The notes beneath the pieces were generated by a model, which saw only the letters and a program-made list of their open reading frames with translations, was not told where the DNA came from and searched no databases. Positions 10,839 to 20,155 of a stretch of DNA of 53,203 nucleotides are shown piece by piece (the stretch's first letter is position 1; every line of letters starts with the position of its first letter). The translations under genes were made by a program, and so were the position numbers. Source of the DNA: an uncultured Methanobrevibacter sp. (lineage in GTDB: Archaea; Methanobacteriota; Methanobacteria; Methanobacteriales; Methanobacteriaceae); NCBI RefSeq assembly GCF_902801725.1, contig NZ_CADCJB010000008.1, positions 1 through 53,203 on the forward strand, read 5' to 3'.

Positions 10839-12383
10839 CTATTCAATTAATACATCCATACTTTCAATAACATCTATAATTTCTTGTTCATCAGAACCTT
10901 CAGAAATATTACACATTAAAGCTAAATTCTTTACCAAACCACAGTTAGGTCCCTCAGGGGTTTCGTTTGGACATATTTTACCAAATTGAGTTGGATGTAA
11001 ATCTCTTGCTTCAAAGTGAGGTTGACTTCTGGTTAACGGAGATACAACACGTCTCAAGTGAGAAAGTGTACCCATGTAACTAGTTCTGTCTAATAACTGA
11101 CTGACACCAGCTCTTCCACCTACCCAATTACCGGTAGCGATAGCGTGCTTAATGTTTTCAGTTAAAACATCACTACGAACAGCTTGCTTAATTGAAAGTT
11201 CCTTACCACGAGAAAGACTTCTTTCAAGTTGATAACTCATATCTCTGGTCAAGTTAGTGAAAGCAACTCTGAACAAGTCTTCCATTAAATCTCCAGATAC
11301 TCTGAGTCTTTTGTTAGTGTAATGGTCCTTATCATGAGGTTCTCTTTTTTGTTCGATAACTTCAAGTAACATTTCAGTCATTTCAGCTAAGTAAATAGCC
11401 TTATCATAACATCTTTCCGGTTCAGTACCCATATGAGGTAACAGATAACGGTTGATTACATCGGTAGCACGTTTTGTACGGTAATCAGCAGGCATGTTTT
11501 TAGCCACTCTGTTACCGATGTATTTAATTGCAGCATCCTGCATGTATTCCCTTCTCTCATCAAGGGTCATGCCGTCCATTTCATTCTGGTCCAATTTCAA
11601 GGATTCAAGTGAAACCTGAATATCGTCTGCAACCATCATCTGGAAGTTATTGTCGTCAGAGATTGCTGTAATGATTTCTTCATCAGTAGCCAATCCAAGA
11701 GCTCTTAACAAGATAACTAATGGAATTTCTCCTGGAAGATATGGGAAAGAAATTCTTAAAAATACTCCATTTTTACGTGGTTTTTTGTATTCCAAAGTAA
11801 TTCTGGCTCTGAAACCACTTTTGATTGAAGTAACGACAGCCTTTGCGTGCCTGTCTTCAACTTCATCCAAACGTTCAAGGATGATTTTGTTTGGAGCGAT
11901 TTCTTCCATTGTAACAACAGCCCTTTCTGAACCGTTAACAATGAAGTAACCTCCTAAATCTTGAGGATCCTCATGTTTTTCAATTAATTCTTCAGCAGTA
12001 AGACCGTTAAGATGACAAATATCTGATTTGAGCATAACCGGCAATTCACCAATGTACACTTCTTCCAAAGGATTGTCTTCTCCTTCCTCATTAAGTGCCA
12101 TTTCAAGGTACATATCTGCGGAATAATTTAAATTTCTAAGTCTTGCTTCAGTTGGATCAATAATACTGCTTGATCCATCTGCTTCTTTATTAGATGGTTT
12201 CTCAATACGTACTTTACCAGTTTTTAAAGTGTATTTTCCATCATCTAATGTAATAGGTTCAGTAATATCAATGATATTTTGAATCCTATTATTTACAAAG
12301 TCATTATATGATTTAATATGGTGATCAACCAAATCATATTTATCGAAAAATGCATCAACTAATTTCCAATTATTCTCTGTCAT
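10839..12383 (-). CDS. rpoB2: DNA-directed RNA polymerase subunit B''
   Basis: N-terminal part of the second-largest subunit, 514 aa. Diagnostic segments are [25 protein letters not shown] (about residues 142-166), [25 protein letters not shown], and near the C-terminus [25 protein letters not shown], the universally conserved stretch contacting the template. The ATG follows GGAGGAAG. It lies 244 bp downstream of rpoH, a wider gap than elsewhere in the cluster. With B' it makes the complete beta-equivalent. Confidence 0.97.
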   Translation of the reverse strand: MTENNWKLVDAFFDKYDLVDHHIKSYNDFVNNRIQNIIDITEPITLDDGKYTLKTGKVRIEKPSNKEADGSSSIIDPTEARLRNLNYSADMYLEMALNEEGEDNPLEEVYIGELPVMLKSDICHLNGLTAEELIEKHEDPQDLGGYFIVNGSERAVVTMEEIAPNKIILERLDEVEDRHAKAVVTSIKSGFRARITLEYKKPRKNGVFLRISFPYLPGEIPLVILLRALGLATDEEIITAISDDNNFQMMVADDIQVSLESLKLDQNEMDGMTLDERREYMQDAAIKYIGNRVAKNMPADYRTKRATDVINRYLLPHMGTEPERCYDKAIYLAEMTEMLLEVIEQKREPHDKDHYTNKRLRVSGDLMEDLFRVAFTNLTRDMSYQLERSLSRGKELSIKQAVRSDVLTENIKHAIATGNWVGGRAGVSQLLDRTSYMGTLSHLRRVVSPLTRSQPHFEARDLHPTQFGKICPNETPEGPNCGLVKNLALMCNISEGSDEQEIIDVIESMDVLIE

Positions 12384-12448
12384 GGACTTCCTCCAGCATT
12401 TACGTAAACACTATAAAAATAATAAACTAAATAAAAGTAAATAACAAG

Positions 12449-12462
12449 TAGGTAAAAACCTA
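12449..12462 (-). repeat. Short inverted repeat in the rpoH-rpoB2 spacer
   Basis: Arms TAGGT and ACCTA flank a 4-nt A/T loop. It sits in the 244-bp spacer between rpoH and rpoB2 and is followed on the minus strand by T-rich sequence. It could be a weak terminator or attenuator after rpoH, or chance; the stem is only 5 bp. Confidence 0.25.
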
Positions 12463-12627
12463 ACACCAATTCATTTAATCATTATTCTTAATTTACTCAT
12501 AACTATCTCCTATTAAGATAATTCCTCTCAAACTAAGTTAAATTTATTATAATGAATTTCTAAAAACAATAAAAAAACACAGAAATTATACTATATTAAA
12601 TTTCACTACTCTAAAATTATATTAATA

Positions 12628-12861
12628 TTAATCTTCCACTATCCTATAAGTAACAAACACACCAGCAGTTTGGCTTTCACGAGTGATTCTTAAAACATCA
12701 CCTGGTTTTGCACCAATAGCTTTTACCACAGGGTCTTCAGATCTAATTTTAGGAAGATCTTTAAAATCATACTCAACATCACTAAATTCATCAGCAATTT
12801 CGTCTTCTGTCATGATTTCATGGGTTGGTACAAGTATATGGTCTTGAATGTCAATTTTCAA
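12628..12861 (-). CDS. rpoH: DNA-directed RNA polymerase subunit H
   Basis: Archaeal homologue of the C-terminal domain of eukaryotic Rpb5, 77 aa, the normal length. Typical segments are ILVPTHEIM near the N-terminus, LPKIRSEDPVVKAIGAKPGDVLRI and TYRIVED at the C-terminus. The start is TTG (12859-12861), 8 nt after GGAGG. It is the promoter-proximal protein gene of the polymerase cluster, 44 bp downstream of tRNA-Lys, and may share a transcript with it; a TATTTTA-like string lies in that spacer. Confidence 0.95.
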   Translation of the reverse strand: MKIDIQDHILVPTHEIMTEDEIADEFSDVEYDFKDLPKIRSEDPVVKAIGAKPGDVLRITRESQTAGVFVTYRIVED

Positions 12862-12905
12862 ATTATTATCCTCCAGATAGAAAAGTTAAAATATAAAATT
12901 AGAAA

Positions 12906-12979
<74 letters not shown>

Positions 12980-13009
12980 ACATGAATTTCTATCATTTAG
13001 TATTCGAAG

Positions 13010-13081
13010 CGCCCTGGCCGGGATTTGAACCCGAGTCGCGGGCTCGACAGGCCCACATGATAGCCCCTACACCACCAGGGC
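13010..13081 (-). tRNA. tRNA-Asp (anticodon GTC)
   Basis: Cloverleaf of 72 nt with acceptor GCCCTGG/CCAGGGC and discriminator G, the identity base expected for tRNA-Asp. The anticodon stem TGGGC/GCCCG encloses CTGTCGA, giving GTC. T loop TTCAAAT. No encoded CCA. It is 30 bp upstream of tRNA-Lys, so the two are probably made from one precursor. Confidence 0.95.
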
Positions 13082-13104
13082 AAGAAATACTTAAACGATA
13101 ATAT

Positions 13105-13153
13105 GTGTAATAATACACTATTTACTAAATATTTGCAACATCATATATAAATG
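13105..13153 (-). promoter_or_regulatory. Possible promoter for tRNA-Asp and tRNA-Lys
   Basis: The minus strand has CATTTATATATGATG at 13139-13153, a good TATA element about 60 bp before tRNA-Asp. Nearer the tRNA is a small perfect inverted repeat, GTGTA/TACAC (13105-13118). The 137-bp Tyr-Asp spacer is otherwise empty, which supports a separate promoter for the Asp-Lys pair. Confidence 0.4.
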
Positions 13154-13217
13154 TTTCGGAAAATAGCACTATTTCCCAAAAAAATAACATATGACAACAA
13201 ATAAATAATTTTTGGAA

Positions 13218-13294
<77 letters not shown>

Positions 13295-13295
13295 A

Positions 13296-13370
<75 letters not shown>

Positions 13371-13403
13371 ATACATAAACATGTATGAGATAGCATACTA
13401 TTA

Positions 13404-13430
13404 GTATTCTATATATTCTATTATATAAAT
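13404..13430 (-). promoter_or_regulatory. Possible promoter for tRNA-Pro and tRNA-Tyr
   Basis: The minus strand has ATTTATATAA (13421-13430) and a second A/T element, TATATAGAATACT, just downstream. Either would start transcription 10-30 bp before tRNA-Pro. The 116-bp Thr-Pro spacer is otherwise empty. Confidence 0.4.
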
Positions 13431-13486
13431 GTTACTATATTTACTGCAAAATGATAAAAAAATCAATTTTCAAACATAAATTATAA

Positions 13487-13560
<74 letters not shown>

Positions 13561-13580
13561 TTAAATCTATATTATAGAAC

Positions 13581-13593
13581 AATATAATTTATG
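13581..13593 (-). promoter_or_regulatory. TATA-box promoter of tRNA-Thr
   Basis: On the minus strand this reads CATAAATTATATT. Its centre is about 26 bp before the tRNA-Thr 5' end, the distance expected for an archaeal TATA box when transcription starts at or next to the mature tRNA. Confidence 0.55.
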
Positions 13594-13675
13594 TAAAAAG
13601 TAGTTTAAATACTTTACTATAAATCACCAAAAAATGTTTAAAATATAAATATTAAGGAATTTATAATTAATAATC

Positions 13676-14542
13676 ATGACAGATAACAAAACTATCTTAC
13701 TAGAAAAAATTGATGAAACATTAAAACAAATCAAGGAAAAAAATCCGTTGACACACTGCATAACAAACTCAGTTACAATTAACGATTGTGCAAATGCCGT
13801 GCTTGCCATTGGCGGATCACCATTCATGGCAGAAGATGCTGAAGAACTTGAAGAAGTGGTGACAATAGCCGATGTATTAGTTATAAATATAGGCAAATTA
13901 AGTAAAGAGCAAATCAAATCGATGCATGTAAGCGCAAAAGTGGCAAACGAAACAAAAACACCGATTGTCATTGATCCTGTTGGAGTTGGAGTAACCCAAC
14001 TAAGAAATAAAACCACATTAGATTTAATAAATAATTATGAAATTGCAGCAATACGTGGAAACATAAGTGAAATCAAGTCAATAGCAAAACTAGTAGGAGT
14101 GATTGATGAAAACAACACTGCAAAAGGTGTGGATGTAAATACAGATGACATCATCACTAGGGAAAACCTGTCTGCAAACGGAAAAATCATAAAGGAACTT
14201 GCAAATAAATTGGATACAACAATACTTGCAAGCGGCCCTATCGACATATTGAGTGATGGAACAACCACCGTGGCAATTGACAATGGAGATGACATGATGC
14301 CATTGATTACCGGAAGCGGATGCATGCTATCCTCAATTGTTGGAAGCTGCATTGGAGGATCAACACCCCTTGAAGGAACATTAGTGGCAATTTTAGCAAT
14401 GAACCTTGCAGGTGAAAAGGCAAGAGCAAAAGTGGAGGAAAGAGATGAAGGTACAGGTTCATTCAGAACCTATCTAATTGATTACCTTTACAAAACTAAT
14501 GCTGAAAGCTTAGTCAACGAATCAAATATTGAGATATTATGA
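13676..14542 (+). CDS. thiM: Hydroxyethylthiazole kinase
   Basis: Phosphorylates 4-methyl-5-(2-hydroxyethyl)thiazole with ATP for thiamine salvage. The ThiM signatures are PLTHCITNSVTINDCANAVLAIGGSPFM near the N-terminus, a PIVIDPVGVG segment, and the catalytic GSGCMLSS motif (about residues 204-211) whose cysteine is the family's active-site residue. Length 288 aa is slightly above the usual 265-275. Its TGA overlaps the ATG of thiE by 4 nt, so the two are translationally coupled. Confidence 0.95.
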   Translation: MTDNKTILLEKIDETLKQIKEKNPLTHCITNSVTINDCANAVLAIGGSPFMAEDAEELEEVVTIADVLVINIGKLSKEQIKSMHVSAKVANETKTPIVIDPVGVGVTQLRNKTTLDLINNYEIAAIRGNISEIKSIAKLVGVIDENNTAKGVDVNTDDIITRENLSANGKIIKELANKLDTTILASGPIDILSDGTTTVAIDNGDDMMPLITGSGCMLSSIVGSCIGGSTPLEGTLVAILAMNLAGEKARAKVEERDEGTGSFRTYLIDYLYKTNAESLVNESNIEIL

Positions 14543-15159
14543 ACGAAATAGATTTATCACTTTACCTCGTCACAGACAAAAGCGACGATGTTGAAAAATT
14601 CTTAAATACCATTGAAGAAGGAATTAAGGGCGGAGTCAGTGTAGTCCAAATCAGGGAAAAAACAGCAGAAACCCTGGACTTTTATAATTTGGCTCTGAAA
14701 GTTAAAGAGATTACAGAAAAATATGATATACCTTTAATCATCAATGACAGAGTCGATGTTGCACTGGCAATTGATGCTGACGGAGTTCACGTCGGCCAAT
14801 CAGATATGCCCTGTGACATTACAAGAAAACTGATTGGAGACAATAAAATATTGGGAGTTTCAGCAGCAACAATCGAAGAGGCGAAAAAAGCTGAAAAAGA
14901 TGGTGCAGATTATATTGGAACCGGAGCAGTATTTCCAACAGCCACCAAAGACGATGCCCCTTCAATAACAAAACAGGATTTGAAGAATGTTGTTGAATCC
15001 ATAAATATCCCTGTAGTGGCAATTGGAGGGATAACTCTGGAAAACGCTCATGAACTAACAGACACTGGAATTGCAGGATTGTCTGTCGTTAGTGCCATAA
15101 TGAGTTCTGAAAATCCTAAAAAATCGTCTGAAGAGCTGTTGAATATTTTCAATAGCTAA
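14539..15159 (+). CDS. thiE: Thiamine-phosphate synthase
   Basis: Joins HMP pyrophosphate with thiazole phosphate to give thiamine phosphate. TIM-barrel protein of 206 aa, normal length. Family motifs are VQIREK, IINDRVDVALAIDADGVHVGQSD, ILGVSAATIEEA, ADYIGTGAVFPTATK and PVVAIGGIT. Four-nt overlap with thiM (ATGA). With ThiM it forms a salvage and coupling module. Confidence 0.96.
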   Translation: MNEIDLSLYLVTDKSDDVEKFLNTIEEGIKGGVSVVQIREKTAETLDFYNLALKVKEITEKYDIPLIINDRVDVALAIDADGVHVGQSDMPCDITRKLIGDNKILGVSAATIEEAKKAEKDGADYIGTGAVFPTATKDDAPSITKQDLKNVVESINIPVVAIGGITLENAHELTDTGIAGLSVVSAIMSSENPKKSSEELLNIFNS

Positions 15160-15183
15160 TATATTTTAAAAAAGAAAGAGATG

Positions 15184-15197
15184 GATGCATTTGCATC
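15184..15197 (+). terminator. Possible terminator after thiE
   Basis: The inverted repeat GATGCA/TGCATC with a 2-nt centre lies 25 bp after the thiE stop and is followed by T-rich sequence with a run of seven T near 15218-15224. The stem is short, so this is a weak call. Confidence 0.3.
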
Positions 15198-15231
15198 TAA
15201 TCTTATTTTAACAATTATTTTTTTACTGTCT

Positions 15232-15390
15232 TTATTGTAGCATTGTATGTAAAGTTAATGACTGGCCATAGGACAAATTATTTGTCATGAATTTGATATG
15301 GCCTTTTGAATTTGTTGTAAATGTTTTTTTAATATATTCCTTTTTAATCAGAATGCTTTTTGATAATTTTGCAGTAGGAAATCCTTAAAA
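15232..15390 (-). pseudogene. Possible remnant of an adhesin-like protein
   Basis: The minus-strand frame ending at the TAA at 15232-15234 reads through about 50 codons, including KEYIKKTFTTNSKGHIKF, from an in-frame stop at about 15391. The T-x-x-x-G-x-I/A pattern is reminiscent of the Ig-like repeats in the long adhesin-like surface proteins of Methanobrevibacter. There is no start codon or ribosome-binding site. It may be the decayed 3' end of such a gene, or chance. Family assignment is inference. Confidence 0.25.
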
Positions 15391-15406
15391 CTGTGCCAAA
15401 CCACTT

Positions 15407-16621
15407 TTATTTTTTACTGTTTTTTAAAGCTTCTACTGCAGCAAGCTTTTTACCGGCTAGCATGCTAATACAAGCTCCACCACCACTGCTCAGGTGACTC
15501 ATATGGTCTTCAAGACCAAGCCCGGCAGTAGCTGCTGCAATGTGTCCTCCTCCAATTAATGAAAATCCATTTGAACTAGCCATTGCATTAATCAAATCTT
15601 CAGTTCCCATAGCAAATTGAGGGTCTTCAAATACTCCTGCAGGACCGTTTGCAAATATATATTTTGCATCCCTAATTTCTTTTGCATAATAAGCGATTGT
15701 CTTAACGCCTATATCAAAAATGGCTTCATTAGGAATTTCTTTAAAATCAATGTCCACTCTGTTTCCATCAATTTCACATGCAACATCAATAGGATATTTT
15801 ACCTTGTCGCCAAATCTGTCAATCAACTCTTTGGCTTTTTCAACCATGCTTTCATATCCTCTGCTTGCGATGAAATCCTTGTTGACCTGACCTATATCTA
15901 TGCCCGCAGCCCAAAGGACAATGTTTCCAACAATACCAGTGGTTAAGATGGAATCTGCAGTGCCGTTGCTTAATACATTTTCCATAACATCAATAGAATC
16001 TTCAGGTTTCATTCCCCCAAGAAGGAATACACAAGGATGTTCCACATTATCAAGTGCATCCTGAATCACGGTCAATTCTTTTTCCATGACACGCCCTGCT
16101 GCTGAAGGAGTGTTTACAGTAAACCCTACCAAAGATGCCTGAGACCTGTGGGCGGCTGCAAAAGCATCGTTGACAAAATAATCGATTAATGGAGATAAAT
16201 GTCTTACAAACAAAGTTTTAGACTGTTCTTCAGGAGTTCTTGAAAGAGTTTCTTCTGAAAAGAAACGTGCATTTTCAAGCAATAAAATTTCATGAGGCTT
16301 TAAATCCCTGATGGCATCTTTAGCAGCACTGGCAAATAATGAATCAACATATTTGACTCTTAAATTTAAAATTTCTGACAATACCTCAGCATGTTGAGAC
16401 AATGTTGTGAAATCATTTTTACCCGGACGGCTTTGATGCGCCACGAGCACAACTTTAGCCCCTTTGTTAGATAATTCCTTAATAGTTTGAGCATGCAGTT
16501 TTAATCTTGTATCATCCAATATGATTCCAGAACTTGGATCTACAGGAGCATTAATATCGATTCTAACCAATACTGTTTTATTTTCAACATCAAAATCATC
16601 AATTGTATTAAATTCAGCCAT
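15407..16621 (-). CDS. pgk: Phosphoglycerate kinase
   Basis: Interconverts 1,3-bisphosphoglycerate and 3-phosphoglycerate with ADP/ATP; in methanogens it mainly serves gluconeogenesis. Motifs: VLVRIDINAPVD (about residues 17-28), VVLVAHQSRPG, LLLENARFF, the inter-domain FVNDAFAAAHRSQAS, FLLGGMKPEDS, and the nucleotide-binding IGGGHIAAATAG near the C-terminus. Length 404 aa is typical. The ATG follows GAGTGAGAT. It is 21 bp downstream of tpiA. Confidence 0.96.
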   Translation of the reverse strand: MAEFNTIDDFDVENKTVLVRIDINAPVDPSSGIILDDTRLKLHAQTIKELSNKGAKVVLVAHQSRPGKNDFTTLSQHAEVLSEILNLRVKYVDSLFASAAKDAIRDLKPHEILLLENARFFSEETLSRTPEEQSKTLFVRHLSPLIDYFVNDAFAAAHRSQASLVGFTVNTPSAAGRVMEKELTVIQDALDNVEHPCVFLLGGMKPEDSIDVMENVLSNGTADSILTTGIVGNIVLWAAGIDIGQVNKDFIASRGYESMVEKAKELIDRFGDKVKYPIDVACEIDGNRVDIDFKEIPNEAIFDIGVKTIAYYAKEIRDAKYIFANGPAGVFEDPQFAMGTEDLINAMASSNGFSLIGGGHIAAATAGLGLEDHMSHLSSGGGACISMLAGKKLAAVEALKNSKK

Positions 16622-16642
16622 TTATCTCACTCAGTTAAATTA

Positions 16643-17311
16643 TTATAATTTACTTACCAAATCAAGCAAAGCTTCTTTTGGACTTTCAGCCTTTATAATT
16701 CCTGATGCAAGCAATACTCCATCAGCACCCAAATCCATTGCGGCTTTCATATCATCACCAGTAGTAATTCCTGCACCACATAAAACTTTAATATTCTTAT
16801 TGATAGCTTTGACTTCTTTTACGGTATCTTCAACAACTTCAGGCTGAGCTTGAGAAACAGGAATACCAGTACCAATCAGTTCAGGAGGTTCAACAGCTAC
16901 AGCATCAGGTGCAAGTGTAGCCACAGCCTTTGAAGTTTCAATATTGTTGGTACAAACGCATGACTCTATTTCATTAGCTTTGCACAATTTTACAACCTCA
17001 TCAATATCTGCCAATTTCATCCTGTTTTCAGAATGGTTAATCAATGAACCACTGACTCCAGCATCAATTAATGTATTAATCAAACTTGAACCAGTATGTC
17101 CGCCAGGAGCGATTGGATCGATATGCTGTGCAAAGATTGGAAGAGAAGTTTCTTCACTGATTCTATAAATATCTGCAGCCTGCGGAGCTGCAACCATAGT
17201 AATTCCAGACTCATTTGCAGCACTTTCTAAGTCATGTGCAAGTTCCAGTGCATTCATACCACTTGATTCCAAATAAGTTTTATAGTTTAATATCACAATT
17301 GGTGTGTCCAT
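16643..17311 (-). CDS. tpiA: Triosephosphate isomerase, archaeal type
   Basis: Interconverts DHAP and glyceraldehyde 3-phosphate. The 222-aa length is the short archaeal form. Catalytic features: NYKTY near the N-terminus (lysine), GSLINHSENR (histidine of the catalytic pair), AVEPPELIGTG (catalytic glutamate and loop 6), and CGAGITTGDD for phosphate binding. It is transcribed together with pgk, a sensible gluconeogenic pairing. Confidence 0.96.
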   Translation of the reverse strand: MDTPIVILNYKTYLESSGMNALELAHDLESAANESGITMVAAPQAADIYRISEETSLPIFAQHIDPIAPGGHTGSSLINTLIDAGVSGSLINHSENRMKLADIDEVVKLCKANEIESCVCTNNIETSKAVATLAPDAVAVEPPELIGTGIPVSQAQPEVVEDTVKEVKAINKNIKVLCGAGITTGDDMKAAMDLGADGVLLASGIIKAESPKEALLDLVSKL

Positions 17312-17356
17312 AATAATCCCACAATTTACTTTAATATTTATATTTAGATTACATTA

Positions 17357-18235
17357 TTAAATAAAGTTTTGATTGTAAATTCTTTTTTCAGCCAATTCTA
17401 TGTACTCTTTTTTATTATCATAAGCGATGTAATTTCGGTTATTTTGAATTGCCGCAAGGCAAGTCGTACCGCTTCCACAAAATGGGTCCAAAACAACATC
17501 ACCCTCATAACTATAAAGGTTAATAAGTCTATGGGGCAATTCGATTGGAAATGGTGCCGGATGGCCTATTTTTTTAGCGTTCACAGCAGGAAATGTCCAA
17601 ATGCTTTTTGTCCAGCTGATGAAATCGTCATGTTCTATTGTATCCCTTTTGGGCTGACCCTTATTTTTGGAGTAGGATTCCTTGGAAAACACCAAAATGT
17701 ATTCGTGATAATCTCTAAGTACAGGATTTGATGCAGACATCCAGCTTCCCCATGCACATGACCCTCCGCCACTGGCGGATTTATCCCATATGATTTCTCC
17801 ACGCATCAGAAATCCCAAATCAAGCATTATTTCAATCAGCATTGCATGAAGGGGAATATAGGGTTTTCTTCCAACATTGGCAATGTTGATGCATGCCCTT
17901 CCGCCTGCGACCAATTTTTTGTAAGTTTCAGCAAAAACCGTCGTTAGCAACTCAAGGTATTCGTCCAAACTAAGGTCATTGTCATATTCCTTTCCAACAT
18001 TGTATGGTGGAGATGTAATCATCAGATGAACGCTACTGTCTGGAATTTCACCCATATTTTCACTAGATTTGCAATATAGCCTGTTTAGTTTTTCTGGTTT
18101 GATAGTATTTTCTTTGAAATCGATGTTTTTAGGAATTTCGAAATTTTTAAATAAATTTGAGCTATAAAACTTCTTTGAACTATGTGACTCTCTTACAACA
18201 GAGCCGAATGAAGTTGTTTGTGTTTTTCTAACCAC
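17357..18235 (-). CDS. DNA methyltransferase, beta class (N4-cytosine or N6-adenine)
   Basis: Modification enzyme of a type II restriction-modification unit, 292 aa. The catalytic motif IV, LMITSPPYNVG (about residues 87-97), precedes the AdoMet-binding motif I, VVLDPFCGSGTT (near residue 250), the order of beta-class enzymes. SPPY is more common in m4C enzymes but also occurs in m6A ones, so the base is unsettled. The GTG start lies 7 nt after AGAGG, 1 nt beyond the stop of the upstream putative endonuclease gene, so the two are coupled. The target sequence cannot be read from the protein by eye. Confidence 0.9.
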   Translation of the reverse strand: MVRKTQTTSFGSVVRESHSSKKFYSSNLFKNFEIPKNIDFKENTIKPEKLNRLYCKSSENMGEIPDSSVHLMITSPPYNVGKEYDNDLSLDEYLELLTTVFAETYKKLVAGGRACINIANVGRKPYIPLHAMLIEIMLDLGFLMRGEIIWDKSASGGGSCAWGSWMSASNPVLRDYHEYILVFSKESYSKNKGQPKRDTIEHDDFISWTKSIWTFPAVNAKKIGHPAPFPIELPHRLINLYSYEGDVVLDPFCGSGTTCLAAIQNNRNYIAYDNKKEYIELAEKRIYNQNFI

Positions 18236-18236
18236 A

Positions 18237-19106
18237 TTAAGACCTCTTTAACAGATTTAAAAATTTTAATCCTTTATTTTTATAACTATTTTCCATATTC
18301 GCCATCTCAATATATTGACCTAAAGACTCCAAGTTTTCCATTCCAGAAAAGAAATTCAAATCCTGATTAAACAATCGATTCAGATGCATTTTCAGCTCAA
18401 CACTCGAATCCATTCTTAAAAAACCACCTTTTGGAGTTGTCTTTCGGGTATTGCCATGATTTAACGGAAATGGATTCAATGACCAAAATCCCTGAATGAT
18501 GCCTGCATGTTTTAGATGGTCTGCTTTCTTGCAAAATCCGTTTGACAAGGGAGCATTTCCCAAAACAATTATTGGGATTCTGGAGGACTTGAAGTTTGAA
18601 ACTCTAATGTCAATGCACTTGCCTATGGCTTTCAGAATTGAATCCGAACGTGTGAAACTTGGCTTTCCCTGATGAGTTCTAAAATCACCGATTTGGAAAA
18701 CATCCTCCGATTTCCCATCATATTGCCAGTTCCACACAATGGACATTTTCACTTCAAATATTACTTTAACTTCACTGGCTTTTAAAATTTTTTTATCCTT
18801 GGTGGCAATCACAATATCTGCAGGAGAGCTTGAAGTAATTCCCAAAGCTGGAATCCTCGCCTGATTAACCACATACAACCTCTTGTCAACTATAAGTGAT
18901 TCAAACAGGTTTTCAACCCATTTTTCTGTAAAATTTCCAATCAGAGAATTTCTAGATTGTAATGTTGATTTGACACCCCGATATCCTTTCGGCCAGTATG
19001 CCAAAAGTTTGCCGTCATCATCCCGGTAGAACAGCTGGTCGGGAGAAGCCGTTCTAAGCGAATTAATGAAAAATAATTTTTCTTGATTTTTATTCCATAA
19101 TTTCAT
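18237..19106 (-). CDS. Putative type II restriction endonuclease (PD-(D/E)XK fold)
   Basis: 289 aa from the ATG at 19104-19106; an upstream in-frame extension is hydrophobic, A/T-derived sequence and is rejected. A likely nuclease core is at about residues 108-140: SSPADIVIATKDKK followed by VIFEVKMS, fitting the D...(E)xK arrangement. The N-terminus has FYRDDDGKLLAYWPKG. I do not recognise the subfamily or its target. The call rests on this motif and on the methyltransferase gene beginning 1 nt after its stop. It is the first gene of the pair. Confidence 0.7.
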   Translation of the reverse strand: MKLWNKNQEKLFFINSLRTASPDQLFYRDDDGKLLAYWPKGYRGVKSTLQSRNSLIGNFTEKWVENLFESLIVDKRLYVVNQARIPALGITSSSPADIVIATKDKKILKASEVKVIFEVKMSIVWNWQYDGKSEDVFQIGDFRTHQGKPSFTRSDSILKAIGKCIDIRVSNFKSSRIPIIVLGNAPLSNGFCKKADHLKHAGIIQGFWSLNPFPLNHGNTRKTTPKGGFLRMDSSVELKMHLNRLFNQDLNFFSGMENLESLGQYIEMANMENSYKNKGLKFLNLLKRS

Positions 19107-19237
19107 GTGAAAAATTATAATAATTAAACATATAAATATTTTAAATATTTTAAATTGCAATATTGTTCAAAATATGTTGAATTGATTCTAACTTGAAAAA
19201 TGTATATACTAGCAGAACTAAACATTAATGTGATTTT

Positions 19238-20155
19238 ATGTCATTCAACAAAAGCCAAATAGAAAAATTAGAAAAAAGCGGATATAGGTTCGTCGGACAG
19301 CACGGCCATGCTGCCGTAAAAACATGCCACTGGACACGTCAAAGTATTGTAGATAAGGGAGTCTGCTATAAAGAAAAATTCTATGGAATCAACTCCCACA
19401 GATGCCTGCAAATGTCTCCTGCAGTTCCAAACTGCCAGCAAGAATGTGAATTCTGTTGGAGAGACCTGACATACACCCAAACCAATTGGGAAGATGAAGA
19501 ATACGATGACCCAAAAAGCATAGTTGACGGAGCTATTGAAGCGCAAAACAATTTGTTATGCGGATATTATGGAAATGACAAGGCAAACAAGAAAAAACTG
19601 GAAGAAATGAAAAATCCAACAAATGCAGCCATTTCTCTAGCTGGAGAACCGACACTCTATCCTAAAATCGATGAACTTATTGGCGAGTTCAACCGACGTG
19701 ACTTTACAACATTTGTCGTGAGCAACGGCCAATGCCCGGACAGATTAGGAAACCTTGAAAATGATCCTTACCAACTGTACCTTTCCTTGGATGCACCTGA
19801 TGAGAAAACATTTAATGAAGTGTGCAGACCCAGAATAAGCGATGCATGGAGCAATTTAAATGAGTCACTTGAACTATTGTCCAGCTTTAACTCACGTACC
19901 TGCATAAGAAACACATGCGTTAAGGGAAGAAATATGGAAAACCCTGAAGAGTATGCGAAACTTATCGAAAAGGCGGACCCGGACTATGTTGAAGTAAAAG
20001 CATATATGTTCGTAGGCTCATCACGCCAACGCTTAAGCCTGGAAAATATGCCCTTATTTAGTGAAGTTAAAGAATTTGCAAAAAAAATAGGTGATGAATG
20101 CGGTAAAGAGCTGGTTAATGAATCTGAAGTTAGTCGAGTTGTTTTGCTCGAATAG
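19238..20155 (+). CDS. taw1: 4-demethylwyosine synthase (Taw1)
   Basis: Radical-SAM enzyme that uses pyruvate to add a ring to m1G37 of tRNA-Phe, the first tricyclic step to wyosine. The radical-SAM cluster motif is C66-x3-C70-x2-C73 (NCQQECEFCWRD). The family's second [4Fe-4S] site is visible as C30-x12-C43-x12-C56. SLAGEPTLYP and YLSLDAPDE are also typical. Length 305 aa fits. The ATG follows GTGATTTT. Its 3' end overlaps the convergent flavoprotein gene by 26 bp. Confidence 0.95.
   Translation: MSFNKSQIEKLEKSGYRFVGQHGHAAVKTCHWTRQSIVDKGVCYKEKFYGINSHRCLQMSPAVPNCQQECEFCWRDLTYTQTNWEDEEYDDPKSIVDGAIEAQNNLLCGYYGNDKANKKKLEEMKNPTNAAISLAGEPTLYPKIDELIGEFNRRDFTTFVVSNGQCPDRLGNLENDPYQLYLSLDAPDEKTFNEVCRPRISDAWSNLNESLELLSSFNSRTCIRNTCVKGRNMENPEEYAKLIEKADPDYVEVKAYMFVGSSRQRLSLENMPLFSEVKEFAKKIGDECGKELVNESEVSRVVLLE

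Noticed and set aside
17357-19106. A new defence system beyond the restriction-modification pair
   Set aside because: Neighbours on both sides are housekeeping genes (tpiA, pgk, taw1). Nothing nearby looks like an accessory defence gene.
19107-19160. Upstream extension of the endonuclease gene, hydrophobic and A/T-rich
   Set aside because: It looks like chance translation of A/T-rich promoter DNA and not a signal peptide of a cytosolic nuclease. The downstream ATG starts a hydrophilic, plausible protein.
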